Assembly: GCA_003455565.1 (NCBI GenBank)
Contig: DMQW01000056.1
Coordinates: forward strand, 1-6,055
Origin: Limisphaerales bacterium
GTDB taxonomy: Bacteria > Verrucomicrobiota > Verrucomicrobiia > Limisphaerales > UBA11358
Direction of reading: 5' to 3'
DNA length: 6,055 nt
The translations under genes were made by a program, and so were the position numbers. Under the pieces are notes generated by a model. The model did no database searches and had not been told where the DNA came from. It saw nothing but the letters and a program-made list of their open reading frames with translations. Below, in pieces: positions 1 through 5,427 of this stretch (within the stretch, counting starts at the first letter, position 1; each line of letters starts with the position of its first letter).

Positions 1-330
1 CCTTCTTTCGGTTCCCCATAATCCGCTTGTAAAATTTCTACTTTGAATGCTCATCGCGTCAAATCGAGTCACCGTCTCGATAGAATAGACCACATCAAAC
101 CCTTTGGTCATTTGAGAAGTGCGCCACGAAAACCACCAGCGGTCAATATAACCCGGTTTTTTGAAAGGTTGCGAAACGCGATGTAGTTCCATTTCTTGTG
201 GTTCATGATCCCATTCTCGGGTGAACACATGCACCTCATGCTTTTCCGCCAAACGACGGGCAACTTCCACCGCGTAGCGTTCCGCCCCGCCGGTGGTGAT
301 GTATCGCCTGATGAGTATGGCGATTTTCAT
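1..330 (-). CDS. Glycosyltransferase family 4, N-terminal part (runs off the window)
   Basis: The frame is open from ATG at 330 to the window edge, 110 codons, with the 3' end missing. The start MKIAILIRRY followed by TGGAER (residues 13-18) is the classic opening of the GT-B N-terminal domain of GT4 enzymes, where a Gly-rich loop follows the first beta strand. HEVHVFTREW (31-40) and FDVVYSIE (78-85) fit the next Rossmann strands. Family members transfer a sugar from a nucleotide donor to a growing surface glycan at the cytoplasmic face of the inner membrane. The donor-binding C-terminal domain is not in the window, so donor and acceptor cannot be named. It lies 64 bases after the DUF4254 gene on the same strand, with no terminator visible between them, so it is probably the fifth operon gene. 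No clear Shine-Dalgarno precedes the ATG. The first 60 bases have 25 G+C by my count, lower than the neighbouring genes. Confidence 0.85.
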   Translation of the reverse strand, partial: MKIAILIRRYITTGGAERYAVEVARRLAEKHEVHVFTREWDHEPQEMELHRVSQPFKKPGYIDRWWFSWRTSQMTKGFDVVYSIETVTRFDAMSIQSRNFTSGLWGTERR

Positions 331-394
331 TTCAACATGGTTTTTACACGATCCGATTTTTTTGACCGGCAATTTACTTTTAAACAAACCATAA

Positions 395-994
395 TCAGGA
401 TCTGGTTGGTTTTTGGTAGAGCTGGGGATTGAGCCTGGCATCGTTATACATTTTGAACTGACGATAGAGCTTGCACTGGCGCGCACCGGATTGCAGCTCG
501 TCCATCAGGACTTGAAGGCATCTTTTCAAGTCATCGTGCTGTTCCTTCAGCGCCGCGCATTTGTGGGAACATTTTCGGCGGTGCTCATCGTCCGCTGATT
601 CGCGTGCCGCCTCGATGTGCATATGATAAATCTTCAGCGCCATGATTGAAAGACGGTCAACGATCATGCCGGGCGTCTCGGAATGGAGCGCGGCATCGGA
701 GCCGGCGGGCGGAAGCTGGCCCAACAGCCGGACATCAAACTGTTCAATGGCGTCGTTGCGCAACTGGTTACAGCGGTCAATGGTGCGTTTGGCGTCGCGC
801 ACGCTGGCCGGGCCGAGGTCATCGCGCCGTGCCATGTCTTCTGCGTGCCACAGGTCGAAATTCATCCGGTGGTTACGCTCAATCGCAACCCAAGGCTCGA
901 CGGTCTTTGGCGGCGTCGGCGCTTCATGCCAGCGGTGCGTCCACTCAATTTGTAATTGCACGATCTCTTCTGCGTTGATGAGCGAGTTCTTCAT
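395..994 (-). CDS. DUF4254 family protein
   Basis: This 199-residue protein of unknown biochemical function is recognised as DUF4254 by its conserved blocks. These are NFDLWHAEDMARR (residues 45-57), IDRCNQLRNDAIE (72-84), DRLSIMALKIYHM (113-125) and the C-terminal FKMYNDARLNPQLY (180-193). It appears all-helical, with a charged helix at about 135-170 and no signal peptide or membrane segment, so it is probably cytoplasmic. About 200 residues is, from memory, normal for the family. I chose ATG at 994 over upstream ATGs at 1042 and 1039, because these would put the start inside the GT9 gene and the extra residues match nothing in the family. The GT9 stop codon lies one base upstream (TGA-A-ATG), so the two genes are almost certainly translationally coupled. 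Position between GT9 and GT4 enzymes suggests a role in the same surface-glycan pathway, but that is guilt by association only. Confidence 0.87.
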   Translation of the reverse strand: MKNSLINAEEIVQLQIEWTHRWHEAPTPPKTVEPWVAIERNHRMNFDLWHAEDMARRDDLGPASVRDAKRTIDRCNQLRNDAIEQFDVRLLGQLPPAGSDAALHSETPGMIVDRLSIMALKIYHMHIEAARESADDEHRRKCSHKCAALKEQHDDLKRCLQVLMDELQSGARQCKLYRQFKMYNDARLNPQLYQKPTRS

Positions 995-995
995 T

Positions 996-1991
996 TCAAT
1001 TTCCAGGCCGCACAGCAGCCAGCGCCGAGCCGACGGCATCAATCATTTTTTCCGGCGCGACTTCCGCGAGCGGCGAACCGGCTGGCGGAGCGACAATCCA
1101 TCCAGGATGCCTGAAGGGCACGGCGTTGCTCGAAACCTGAAAATTCATCAACATGACCACGCGTTTTCCCATTGCGACTGCCAGATGCATGAACCCAGTG
1201 TCGCCGCCGACGATCAAGGTTGACAGTTTCATCAGCCCGGCATCAGTCAGTCTCGGCAGGCGGTCGGGAACGGCGAAGCCCAGACTCCGGGCCTGATCCA
1301 GCAGCGGCTGGTCCGCCGGGCCGCCGCCAATGATAACCTGCACGCCGTGTGCGCGCCAATGGTTTGCAAGCACGAGATAATTTTCAAACGGCCAGTTCTT
1401 GTGTGGCGTGCTGGTGAACGGTTGAAAATAGATTGCCGGTTTTGTCAAATCAAGCCGCTGGTCTGCAAACCAGGCGCGGGCGTCATTAACGGCCGCTTCC
1501 GGCAGGACAAATTCGTTGCGAACCGCGCCAATTTTTAAGCCGCCGGCGAGTAGGATGGCGAGGCTGCGATCCGCGTGGTGAAGCGCGTCGTCGCGCACGA
1601 CTCCGAGCGTGTAAGCCCATTTGCGGCCTTTGCCATAGACGCTGCCCCAGCGTTGTGGCGCGCCGGTGAGTCGCGCGAGCCAGGCGGTTTCACCGTAGCC
1701 TTGAAAGTCCACAACCAGATCAAATTTTCCTGCACGCAGGTGGCGCAGCAGTCCGAAAAATTGGGGGATGACCTTTAGCGGATTGGCGCCCCGAAACGCC
1801 GTGCGGTCGAGCCGGATGACTTCATTGACCTCACGGAATCCGGCCAGCAACGGAGCATTTTCCTTCGAGGTGAGAAAAGTGATTTTGGCGGCGGGAAAAT
1901 TGTCGCGGATGACGTTAACGGCGGGCAGGGTGAAGACCACGTCGCCAATGGATTTGAGCCGGATGAGCAGGATGTTTTTGAGTTCGCGCAT
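996..1991 (-). CDS. Glycosyltransferase family 9 (ADP-heptose:LPS heptosyltransferase-like)
   Basis: The 331-residue length is typical for GT9 enzymes such as WaaC, WaaF and WaaQ. The N-terminal motif ILLIRLKSIGDVVFTLPA (residues 7-24) carries the Asp (D17) at the position of the catalytic Asp of WaaC. KNWPFENY (198-205) and VGGDTGFMHLAVAMGKRVV (261-279) are the C-terminal donor-site motifs, the latter corresponding to the usual GNDSGPMHLAAALG. The family transfers heptose from ADP-heptose to lipid A-Kdo or to inner core at the cytoplasmic face of the inner membrane. The exact donor here is not proven. The frame stays open 75 codons upstream, but that stretch lies inside the preceding gene and is unlike the family, so ATG at 1991 is chosen; the TTG just before it is possible. 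It starts 4 bases after the upstream stop and overlaps no neighbour. Confidence 0.92.
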   Translation of the reverse strand: MRELKNILLIRLKSIGDVVFTLPAVNVIRDNFPAAKITFLTSKENAPLLAGFREVNEVIRLDRTAFRGANPLKVIPQFFGLLRHLRAGKFDLVVDFQGYGETAWLARLTGAPQRWGSVYGKGRKWAYTLGVVRDDALHHADRSLAILLAGGLKIGAVRNEFVLPEAAVNDARAWFADQRLDLTKPAIYFQPFTSTPHKNWPFENYLVLANHWRAHGVQVIIGGGPADQPLLDQARSLGFAVPDRLPRLTDAGLMKLSTLIVGGDTGFMHLAVAMGKRVVMLMNFQVSSNAVPFRHPGWIVAPPAGSPLAEVAPEKMIDAVGSALAAVRPGN

Positions 1992-1995
1992 CAAA

Positions 1996-2781
1996 TTATG
2001 AACCCGATTCTCCTGCGGATTTTGCCGCCGGGACTTGGGCCTCGCGGATTTTTGCGTAACGCAGAAAAACCTCTTGGGCGGCCAGCCGCGCCACGGCGTA
2101 TCCCTGCCAGCCGTCCAGAAAACCACGCCGCAAAATGTAGCTGCGCACGAAACGCCACCACGGGCGGAACCCCAGTTCCAGCGCGCCGATTTTGCGCCCG
2201 GCTTGCTGGTTCGCAAAAATATCGCTGTAGCCCATCATTTTGCGGACGTGATGGTTTAGGTTGTCCATGCTGAAATGGAGGAGCTCGCTGCGCAGCCGGC
2301 CGATCGTTCCCGCCACCTTCAGTTTTTCGTGAACCATGGCTGCGGACCAACGCGCCCGCCCCTGCTGCCACAGGCGAATCTGGCGGTCGGGATACCAGTC
2401 ACCATGCCGGATCCAGCGTCCGCAGTAAAAGGTGCACCGGGGAAAACTATAGGCCGCGTGCGCGTGGCTCCGGCTTTCGTCGGACAGCAGGCTGGTGATT
2501 TCCAGCCGCAGTTCTGGGGAGACGGCTTCATCAGCGTCCAGATTCAACATCCAGGGTTGCGTGCATTTTTCCACCGCCGATTGCTTCTGTGGCCCGAATC
2601 CTTTCCAGGCCTCGCGGAAGATTTTTGCGCCGAATCCGGCGGCGATCTTGTCTGTGCCGTCGGTCACGTCGTCATTGATGACAATGACGATTTCCGCCGC
2701 CCAGCCGGCAACGCTTTCCAGCGCCCGGCGGATGCGTGCGGCTTCGTTCCCGGCAATCATGCATACGGAGATGGGAATCAT
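1996..2781 (-). CDS. Glycosyltransferase family 2, WaaE/KdtX-like
   Basis: This 261-residue protein has a GT-A fold of the LPS-core beta-glucosyltransferase (WaaE/KdtX) type. MIPISVCMIAGNEA (residues 1-14) is the typical start. WKGFGPQKQSA (59-69) and LNLDADEAVSPEL (79-91, with the metal-binding DAD) are strong family signatures. WYPDRQIRLW (129-138), VHEKL (150-154) and the tail RRGFLDGWQGY (218-228) also match. The loop that is usually DSGSTDGT reads INDDVTDGT (35-43). It should add a hexose to the inner core from a UDP-sugar in the cytoplasm, by family inference. ATG at 2781 is chosen because the family begins exactly there; the 55 extra codons upstream read back through the end of the preceding gene. 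It lies 35 bases after that gene. TAA at 1998-1996 precedes the next ATG by 4 bases. The C-terminal about 15 residues are low-complexity (Ala, Ser, Gly). Confidence 0.92.
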   Translation of the reverse strand: MIPISVCMIAGNEAARIRRALESVAGWAAEIVIVINDDVTDGTDKIAAGFGAKIFREAWKGFGPQKQSAVEKCTQPWMLNLDADEAVSPELRLEITSLLSDESRSHAHAAYSFPRCTFYCGRWIRHGDWYPDRQIRLWQQGRARWSAAMVHEKLKVAGTIGRLRSELLHFSMDNLNHHVRKMMGYSDIFANQQAGRKIGALELGFRPWWRFVRSYILRRGFLDGWQGYAVARLAAQEVFLRYAKIREAQVPAAKSAGESGS

Positions 2782-2816
2782 TTGCAGAAACAGTTTGTTA
2801 TCTCTTGGCTGGCAAA

Positions 2817-3626
2817 TCAACAATACTCGACCACCCCGCCGACCCGCCGCTCTTTCAAAGTATTTCCAAAATGCCGCCGCTCCGACTGCTTCCACCACCG
2901 GCTGCGAAGGTCCTGATTTAGCTGATGGATTTTGCGCTCGAGCCAAGTCTGGCCGATGGCCTTGCGATAGCGCAAGCGGTGCTCCCGGTTCATCACACCC
3001 TTGAATTTCATGCCTTTTTGCGTGACGGAACCGAAGTGATGCAGAAACGCGCGGCCAGTGATGGCCAGCCGGAATCCGGCCTGGCGGGCGCGGCGGAAAA
3101 AATCGTCATCCTCGTAACCGCCAAAATTATTGAAGTAACCGATCGTCTCAAAAACCTTGCGGTGAATCATGAAACAGACCCCATGCGCAATGTCTTCCCG
3201 GCGGACGTCCTTCATTTTTTTCATGAATTCTGCGGCATGGGATTGCCAGTCATAATCCGCGTCGCCCTCGCGCATGGCCGGGCATACGACATCATATTTA
3301 TTTTCAACGGCAAAACTGATCAGTCCTTCGAGGCAGCCGGCGGGGATGAGCACGTCGTTGTTCAATACCACCGTCCATTCCGCGCTGGAAAGCCGCGCTC
3401 CCTGCGTCCAGGCCGGGCCACAACCGATATTGGTTTCGTTGCTGACGACGCGGATTTCTGGATGTGCCGCCAGAAATTCAGCCGTGCCATCGGTTGAGGC
3501 GTTGTTGACCACGATGATTTGCGCGTCGCCAATGCCGGCGCGGTTGAGGCTTTCCACGCAATTAACCGTGTAGGCCAACTGGTTGAAAACCGGGATGACC
3601 AGTGAGATTTCTGCAAGTGGGTTCAT
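2817..3626 (-). CDS. Glycosyltransferase family 2 (GT-A, rhamnosyltransferase-like group)
   Basis: This 269-residue protein is the first visible gene of the leftward glycan operon. Motifs in order are SLVIPVFNQ (residues 8-16, first strand), NNASTDGT (41-48, nucleotide-binding loop), VLNNDV (87-92, the DxD-equivalent that binds metal and sugar nucleotide) and GGYEDDDFFRRARQAG (169-184, the acidic ED motif near the catalytic base). HHFGS (196-200) follows. The C-terminal about 60 residues are basic and helical, perhaps touching the membrane, with no transmembrane segment. Family members add sugars such as rhamnose or galactose to O-antigen, core or other glycans; the substrate cannot be read from sequence. 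ATG at 3626 is the natural start. An AGGTG ten bases upstream is a usable Shine-Dalgarno, the best in this operon. Confidence 0.92.
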   Translation of the reverse strand: MNPLAEISLVIPVFNQLAYTVNCVESLNRAGIGDAQIIVVNNASTDGTAEFLAAHPEIRVVSNETNIGCGPAWTQGARLSSAEWTVVLNNDVLIPAGCLEGLISFAVENKYDVVCPAMREGDADYDWQSHAAEFMKKMKDVRREDIAHGVCFMIHRKVFETIGYFNNFGGYEDDDFFRRARQAGFRLAITGRAFLHHFGSVTQKGMKFKGVMNREHRLRYRKAIGQTWLERKIHQLNQDLRSRWWKQSERRHFGNTLKERRVGGVVEYC

Positions 3627-3797
3627 GCGCTCGTGACACCTATAAAAATGCCAGACGGACGCCCAAGTGCCAACGAAATTTCCTGCGGACGCGGAGACTG
3701 AAGCTTGGCGCGCGGAAATTTTCCAGAAAAAGGAGTGTCACCGCAACGCAAGAAAAACTTTCGCTTTCTGCCGCCAGCCGCCAAAAAATAAGAACGC
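3627..3797. other. Intergenic region between the glycan operon and a divergent broken msbA-like start
   Basis: These 171 bases separate the first operon gene (leftward) from the msbA-like start (rightward), so they should hold the promoters for both directions. The only candidate I see for the leftward operon is TTGGCA (3681-3676) with CATTTT 17 bases downstream, which is weak. No clear promoter was found for the rightward frame. Short open frames cross the region on both strands but look like nothing known. Confidence 0.4.
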
Positions 3798-3881
3798 ATG
3801 ACCGGCTTTCTGCGCCAACTCTGGGGCTTCATCCGGCCTTATCGTGGGCGGGTTTTACTCAGGCGCGGCTGGTGGGAATAG
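3798..3881 (+). pseudogene. 5' remnant of an MsbA-like ABC exporter gene
   Basis: ATG at 3798 opens 27 codons that begin MTGFLRQLWG and continue FIRPYRGRVLL. This resembles the N-terminus of MsbA-type lipid A/lipid flippases (ABC transmembrane domain plus ATPase), where an F(I/L)RPYRGR-like motif precedes the first membrane helix. After residue 21 the expected hydrophobic helix is replaced by RRGWWE and a TAG at 3879-3881. No transmembrane or ATPase sequence follows in any frame I read. Divergent placement beside LPS glycosyltransferases fits an msbA gene. The rest was either lost by deletion or recombination in the organism or is missing because the contig was joined wrongly here. The match is short, so chance resemblance cannot be excluded. 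Confidence 0.5.
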
Positions 3882-4039
3882 GGCGTGTTGAGGGAATTGT
3901 GGTGCCGGCCTTCAAGATTCACCGTTTTGTGCTTTGCGGTTCGCACTGGAAAATCGTCTTGGAATCCGTGCCTATCAGCGTCCATCCGTGGTTGAACCCA
4001 TCTTCAATTGCATGGATACGGTTAAGAAACACCAAAAAA
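3882..4039. other. Non-coding spacer after the msbA-like break
   Basis: I see no gene here. An open frame on the plus strand spans 3602-4048, but it crosses the start of the GT2 gene and matches no family. The stretch contains the 10-bp tandem repeat at 3964-3993 and ends in an A-tract (4034-4040) just before the first promoter candidate. The sequence between 3882 and 3960 shows no structure I can name. Confidence 0.4.
3964..3993. repeat. Imperfect tandem repeat, three 10-bp units
   Basis: Three consecutive 10-bp units follow the pattern ATCCGTGnnT. Units 1 and 3 begin ATCCGTG and the middle unit begins ATCAGCG. The sequence resembles the short intergenic ATCCGTG-type repeats that I recall as scattered through genomes of Verrucomicrobia, Planctomycetes and Bacteroidetes-group bacteria, often with alternating 10-11 bp phrasing. 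Function is unknown. Only this one copy is in the window, so the dispersed nature is from memory rather than seen. Confidence 0.5.
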
Positions 4040-4044
4040 AGTGG

Positions 4045-4073
4045 TTGACGGGACCTTTACGATCCTGTAGAAG
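4045..4073 (+). promoter_or_regulatory. Upstream promoter candidate P1
   Basis: TTGACG (4045-4050) is followed after exactly 17 bases by TAGAAG (4068-4073). That gives 5/6 and 4/6 matches to the bacterial housekeeping consensus. An A7 tract sits just upstream, like an UP element. If active, its transcript would start near 4080 and have a leader of about 185 bases before the ATG at 4265. Prediction by eye. Confidence 0.4.
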
Positions 4074-4088
4074 TGACGCAAGTGATGC
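4071..4088 (+). repeat. 9-bp tandem repeat AAGTGAyGC
   Basis: AAGTGACGC (4071-4079) is followed directly by AAGTGATGC (4080-4088), one mismatch. The pair overlaps the -10 element and the predicted start point of P1. That position could suit an operator or simply reflect slippage. Confidence 0.45.
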
Positions 4089-4155
4089 TCCGAATGCGGG
4101 GTGTGCGTCGGGCAAAACAACGAGAAACATAAACAAAAAAAAGTAAAAATAGTGG

Positions 4156-4184
4156 TTGACGCTCGTTTGGTGACTGTGTATTTT
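4156..4184 (+). promoter_or_regulatory. Proximal promoter candidate P2 for the secreted protein gene
   Basis: TTGACG (4156-4161), then exactly 17 bases, then TATTTT (4179-4184) in an A/T-rich stretch. The predicted start is near 4191, leaving a leader of about 73 bases. The same 11-bp block around the -35 box is present in P1, 111 bases upstream. This is the best promoter candidate in the window by spacing and position. Confidence 0.55.
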
Positions 4185-4196
4185 TAAATAAATGCA

Positions 4197-4211
4197 GCCC
4201 CCAAAAGGGGC
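4197..4211 (+). other. Small leader hairpin
   Basis: GCCCC (4197-4201) pairs with GGGGC (4207-4211) around a CAAAA loop, close to the predicted 5' end of the P2 transcript. No U-tract follows, so it is not a terminator. A 5'-end hairpin of this kind could stabilise the mRNA; that role is inferred. Confidence 0.4.
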
Positions 4212-4264
4212 ACATCAGGTGGAACAGTGCACAATTAAAACAAAAGAACATAAACGGACAAACT

Positions 4265-5332
4265 ATGAAAAAAACAATATTACTAGCAGCGCTTGTCATA
4301 TCGGCAAGCATCGGAAGCCAAGTTGCCAGTGCGGCGACTGCGGTCGGCAAGGTGGGCGTGCTCACCTTTGCCTTGACTGACACATACCAACACTACGTTT
4401 ATCTAAACGGGGCGCAATCGCAATCATCGGCTTGCGAATTGAAAGACTGCCAAAACACTGTGAAGTATGTAACTGGGACTGAGAAGATTGACAACAAGAG
4501 GGTCATTAATGCCATCGGCAAAGCGCTGGGCGTTACGTTCACATCAAAGGCTCAATTGGCAGTTGTGAACTATGACAACGATCTTCCTAACCCGGCTTAT
4601 CCGCCGTATCTTGCGTGCGAAAACGACTCGGCTCCTCCCGACACCTTCAATGCTCCAGACGATTTGATTGGAGGAACCGAGGTGAATGCTTATTATGATC
4701 TCACCTTCGGGGCTTGGCCCAATGAACAGCAAATCGATTGGGTTGATTATTCTGAAACCACAGACCCTGCTTCGGTTCCCTCGTATCTGTGGCCTAAAGC
4801 TACGGTGCGTATTTCGGATCCTAGCAACGGCAATCCCAATCTTGCTTGTTTGGACGTGAGTGCGTTCTTCTCTTTTGAGGAAGCTTCCTGCTATTTTTGC
4901 TGGGACACGGTTGATCGCGTGACTTCTGGCACTGCTCAAACCGTCGGCGGCACCTCTGGTGATATTTGTATTGCCAATGGCAGGGATTGTGGTCTCAAAG
5001 GTTCAGGAACAACCCGTTGGTATTTCACGCTCAAGTTCAATAATGTTGCCAATGAAAACCAATATCTTGGCTTGGAATTTAATGAGAATGGTGAATACCC
5101 GTATGGTGTTAACTCGGTTAACTCCGCAGATGAGTTGACGTTTGTTGTGAGTGGCGTGGTGTCTTATCCATGGAAATATAAAACTGTGAATGGTCTTGGT
5201 TCAATTTGGGGCATAATGACCATGTCTCAGGCTAACGGCTTTGGTCGCGAACCGTATTGCGGTGTATTGGCTGGTTCGGTCAAGATCACTGAAACTGACA
5301 ACACGAAAGTCCCGCTTCCGTGCATATTTTAA
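4265..5332 (+). CDS. Secreted Cys-rich protein of unknown function
   Basis: This 355-residue protein has a clear Sec signal peptide: MKKT, a hydrophobic core (residues 5-19) and the signal peptidase I site ASA|A (cleavage after 23). The mature part is polar, rich in Asn, Asp, Gly and aromatic residues, and looks beta-rich, with no transmembrane segment, lipobox, PEP-CTERM or other sorting tail. Ten cysteines (57, 62, 118, 195, 209, 212, 235, 242, 332, 353), all in the mature part, suggest disulfides after export. Two pairs are close together (C57-x4-C62 and C209-x2-C212). The segment DNKRVINAIGKALGVTFTSK (76-95) resembles a motif I associate with verrucomicrobial secreted proteins of unknown role, but I cannot name a family. 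The start is fixed by the signal peptide; there is no strong Shine-Dalgarno, only an A-rich leader. It is preceded by P1/P2 and closed by a strong terminator, so it is probably monocistronic. Base composition is lower in GC than the glycan genes. Confidence 0.85.
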   Translation: MKKTILLAALVISASIGSQVASAATAVGKVGVLTFALTDTYQHYVYLNGAQSQSSACELKDCQNTVKYVTGTEKIDNKRVINAIGKALGVTFTSKAQLAVVNYDNDLPNPAYPPYLACENDSAPPDTFNAPDDLIGGTEVNAYYDLTFGAWPNEQQIDWVDYSETTDPASVPSYLWPKATVRISDPSNGNPNLACLDVSAFFSFEEASCYFCWDTVDRVTSGTAQTVGGTSGDICIANGRDCGLKGSGTTRWYFTLKFNNVANENQYLGLEFNENGEYPYGVNSVNSADELTFVVSGVVSYPWKYKTVNGLGSIWGIMTMSQANGFGREPYCGVLAGSVKITETDNTKVPLPCIF

Positions 5333-5376
5333 ATTGTTGGACACGGATTATTGACAAAAAGCAATAGTTGCTAATT

Positions 5377-5412
5377 TCAATCCGAGGCAGTCCTGCCTCG
5401 GATTGATTTTTT
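5377..5412 (+). terminator. Strong intrinsic terminator
   Basis: CAATCCGAGGCAG (5378-5390) and its exact reverse complement (5393-5405) are separated by only TC. A flanking T-A pair (5377, 5406) makes a 14-bp perfect stem; in RNA the top pairs would open to form the loop. Six T follow (5407-5412). It lies 44 bases after the stop of the secreted protein gene and 15 bases before the next ATG. Confidence 0.9.
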
Positions 5413-5427
5413 GTTTCAAATACCAGC

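Larger units (their letters stand above)
4040..4264 (+). repeat. Two similar promoter-plus-leader units in tandem
   Basis: An 11-bp exact direct repeat AGTGGTTGACG occurs at 4040-4050 and 4151-4161, each preceded by an A-rich run. Each copy is followed by a C-rich/G-rich hairpin candidate (CTCC 4088-4091 with GGGG 4098-4101; GCCCC 4197-4201 with GGGGC 4207-4211). Each then has an A-rich stretch containing AAAACAA (4114-4120 and 4237-4243) and ACATAAAC (4127-4134 and 4247-4254). Spacing from TTGACG to AAAACAA is 69 and 81 bases. The second unit leads into the ATG at 4265. The first leads into A-rich sequence with no start codon. This suggests a decayed duplication of the promoter and 5' leader, or a gene copy reduced to its leader. 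Confidence 0.5.

Noticed and set aside
642..1223. 193-codon plus-strand open frame
   Set aside because: Antisense to DUF4254 and GT9, which have clear family motifs; its translation is Arg/Ser-rich with no recognisable domain.
1992..2216. 75-codon N-terminal extension of the GT9 protein
   Set aside because: Lies inside the preceding GT2 gene and is unlike GT9 proteins, which begin at the ILLIRLKSIGD segment.
2275..2916. 213-codon plus-strand open frame
   Set aside because: Antisense to the two GT2 genes, a typical shadow in GC-rich coding sequence; no motif seen.
2782..2946. 55-codon N-terminal extension of the WaaE-like protein
   Set aside because: Overlaps the end of the upstream gene; family members start at MIPISVCMIA.
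2925..3497. 190-codon plus-strand open frame
   Set aside because: Lies wholly antisense to the GT2 gene at 2817-3626, whose motifs are unambiguous.
3623..3832. 69-codon minus-strand open frame before the GT2 gene
   Set aside because: Basic, low-complexity translation with no domain, and it overlaps both the GT2 start and the opposing msbA-like remnant.
3602..4048. 148-codon plus-strand open frame across the spacer
   Set aside because: Overlaps the GT2 start and the msbA-like remnant in another frame, includes translated tandem repeat, and resembles no protein family.
5360..5372. AGCAA-TAG-TTGCT hairpin
   Set aside because: Only five pairs with a three-base loop and no T-tract; likely chance next to the real terminator.
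5351..5377. TTGACA as a promoter for the HEAT gene
   Set aside because: No acceptable -10 at 16-18 bases, and the terminator hairpin would follow within a few bases.
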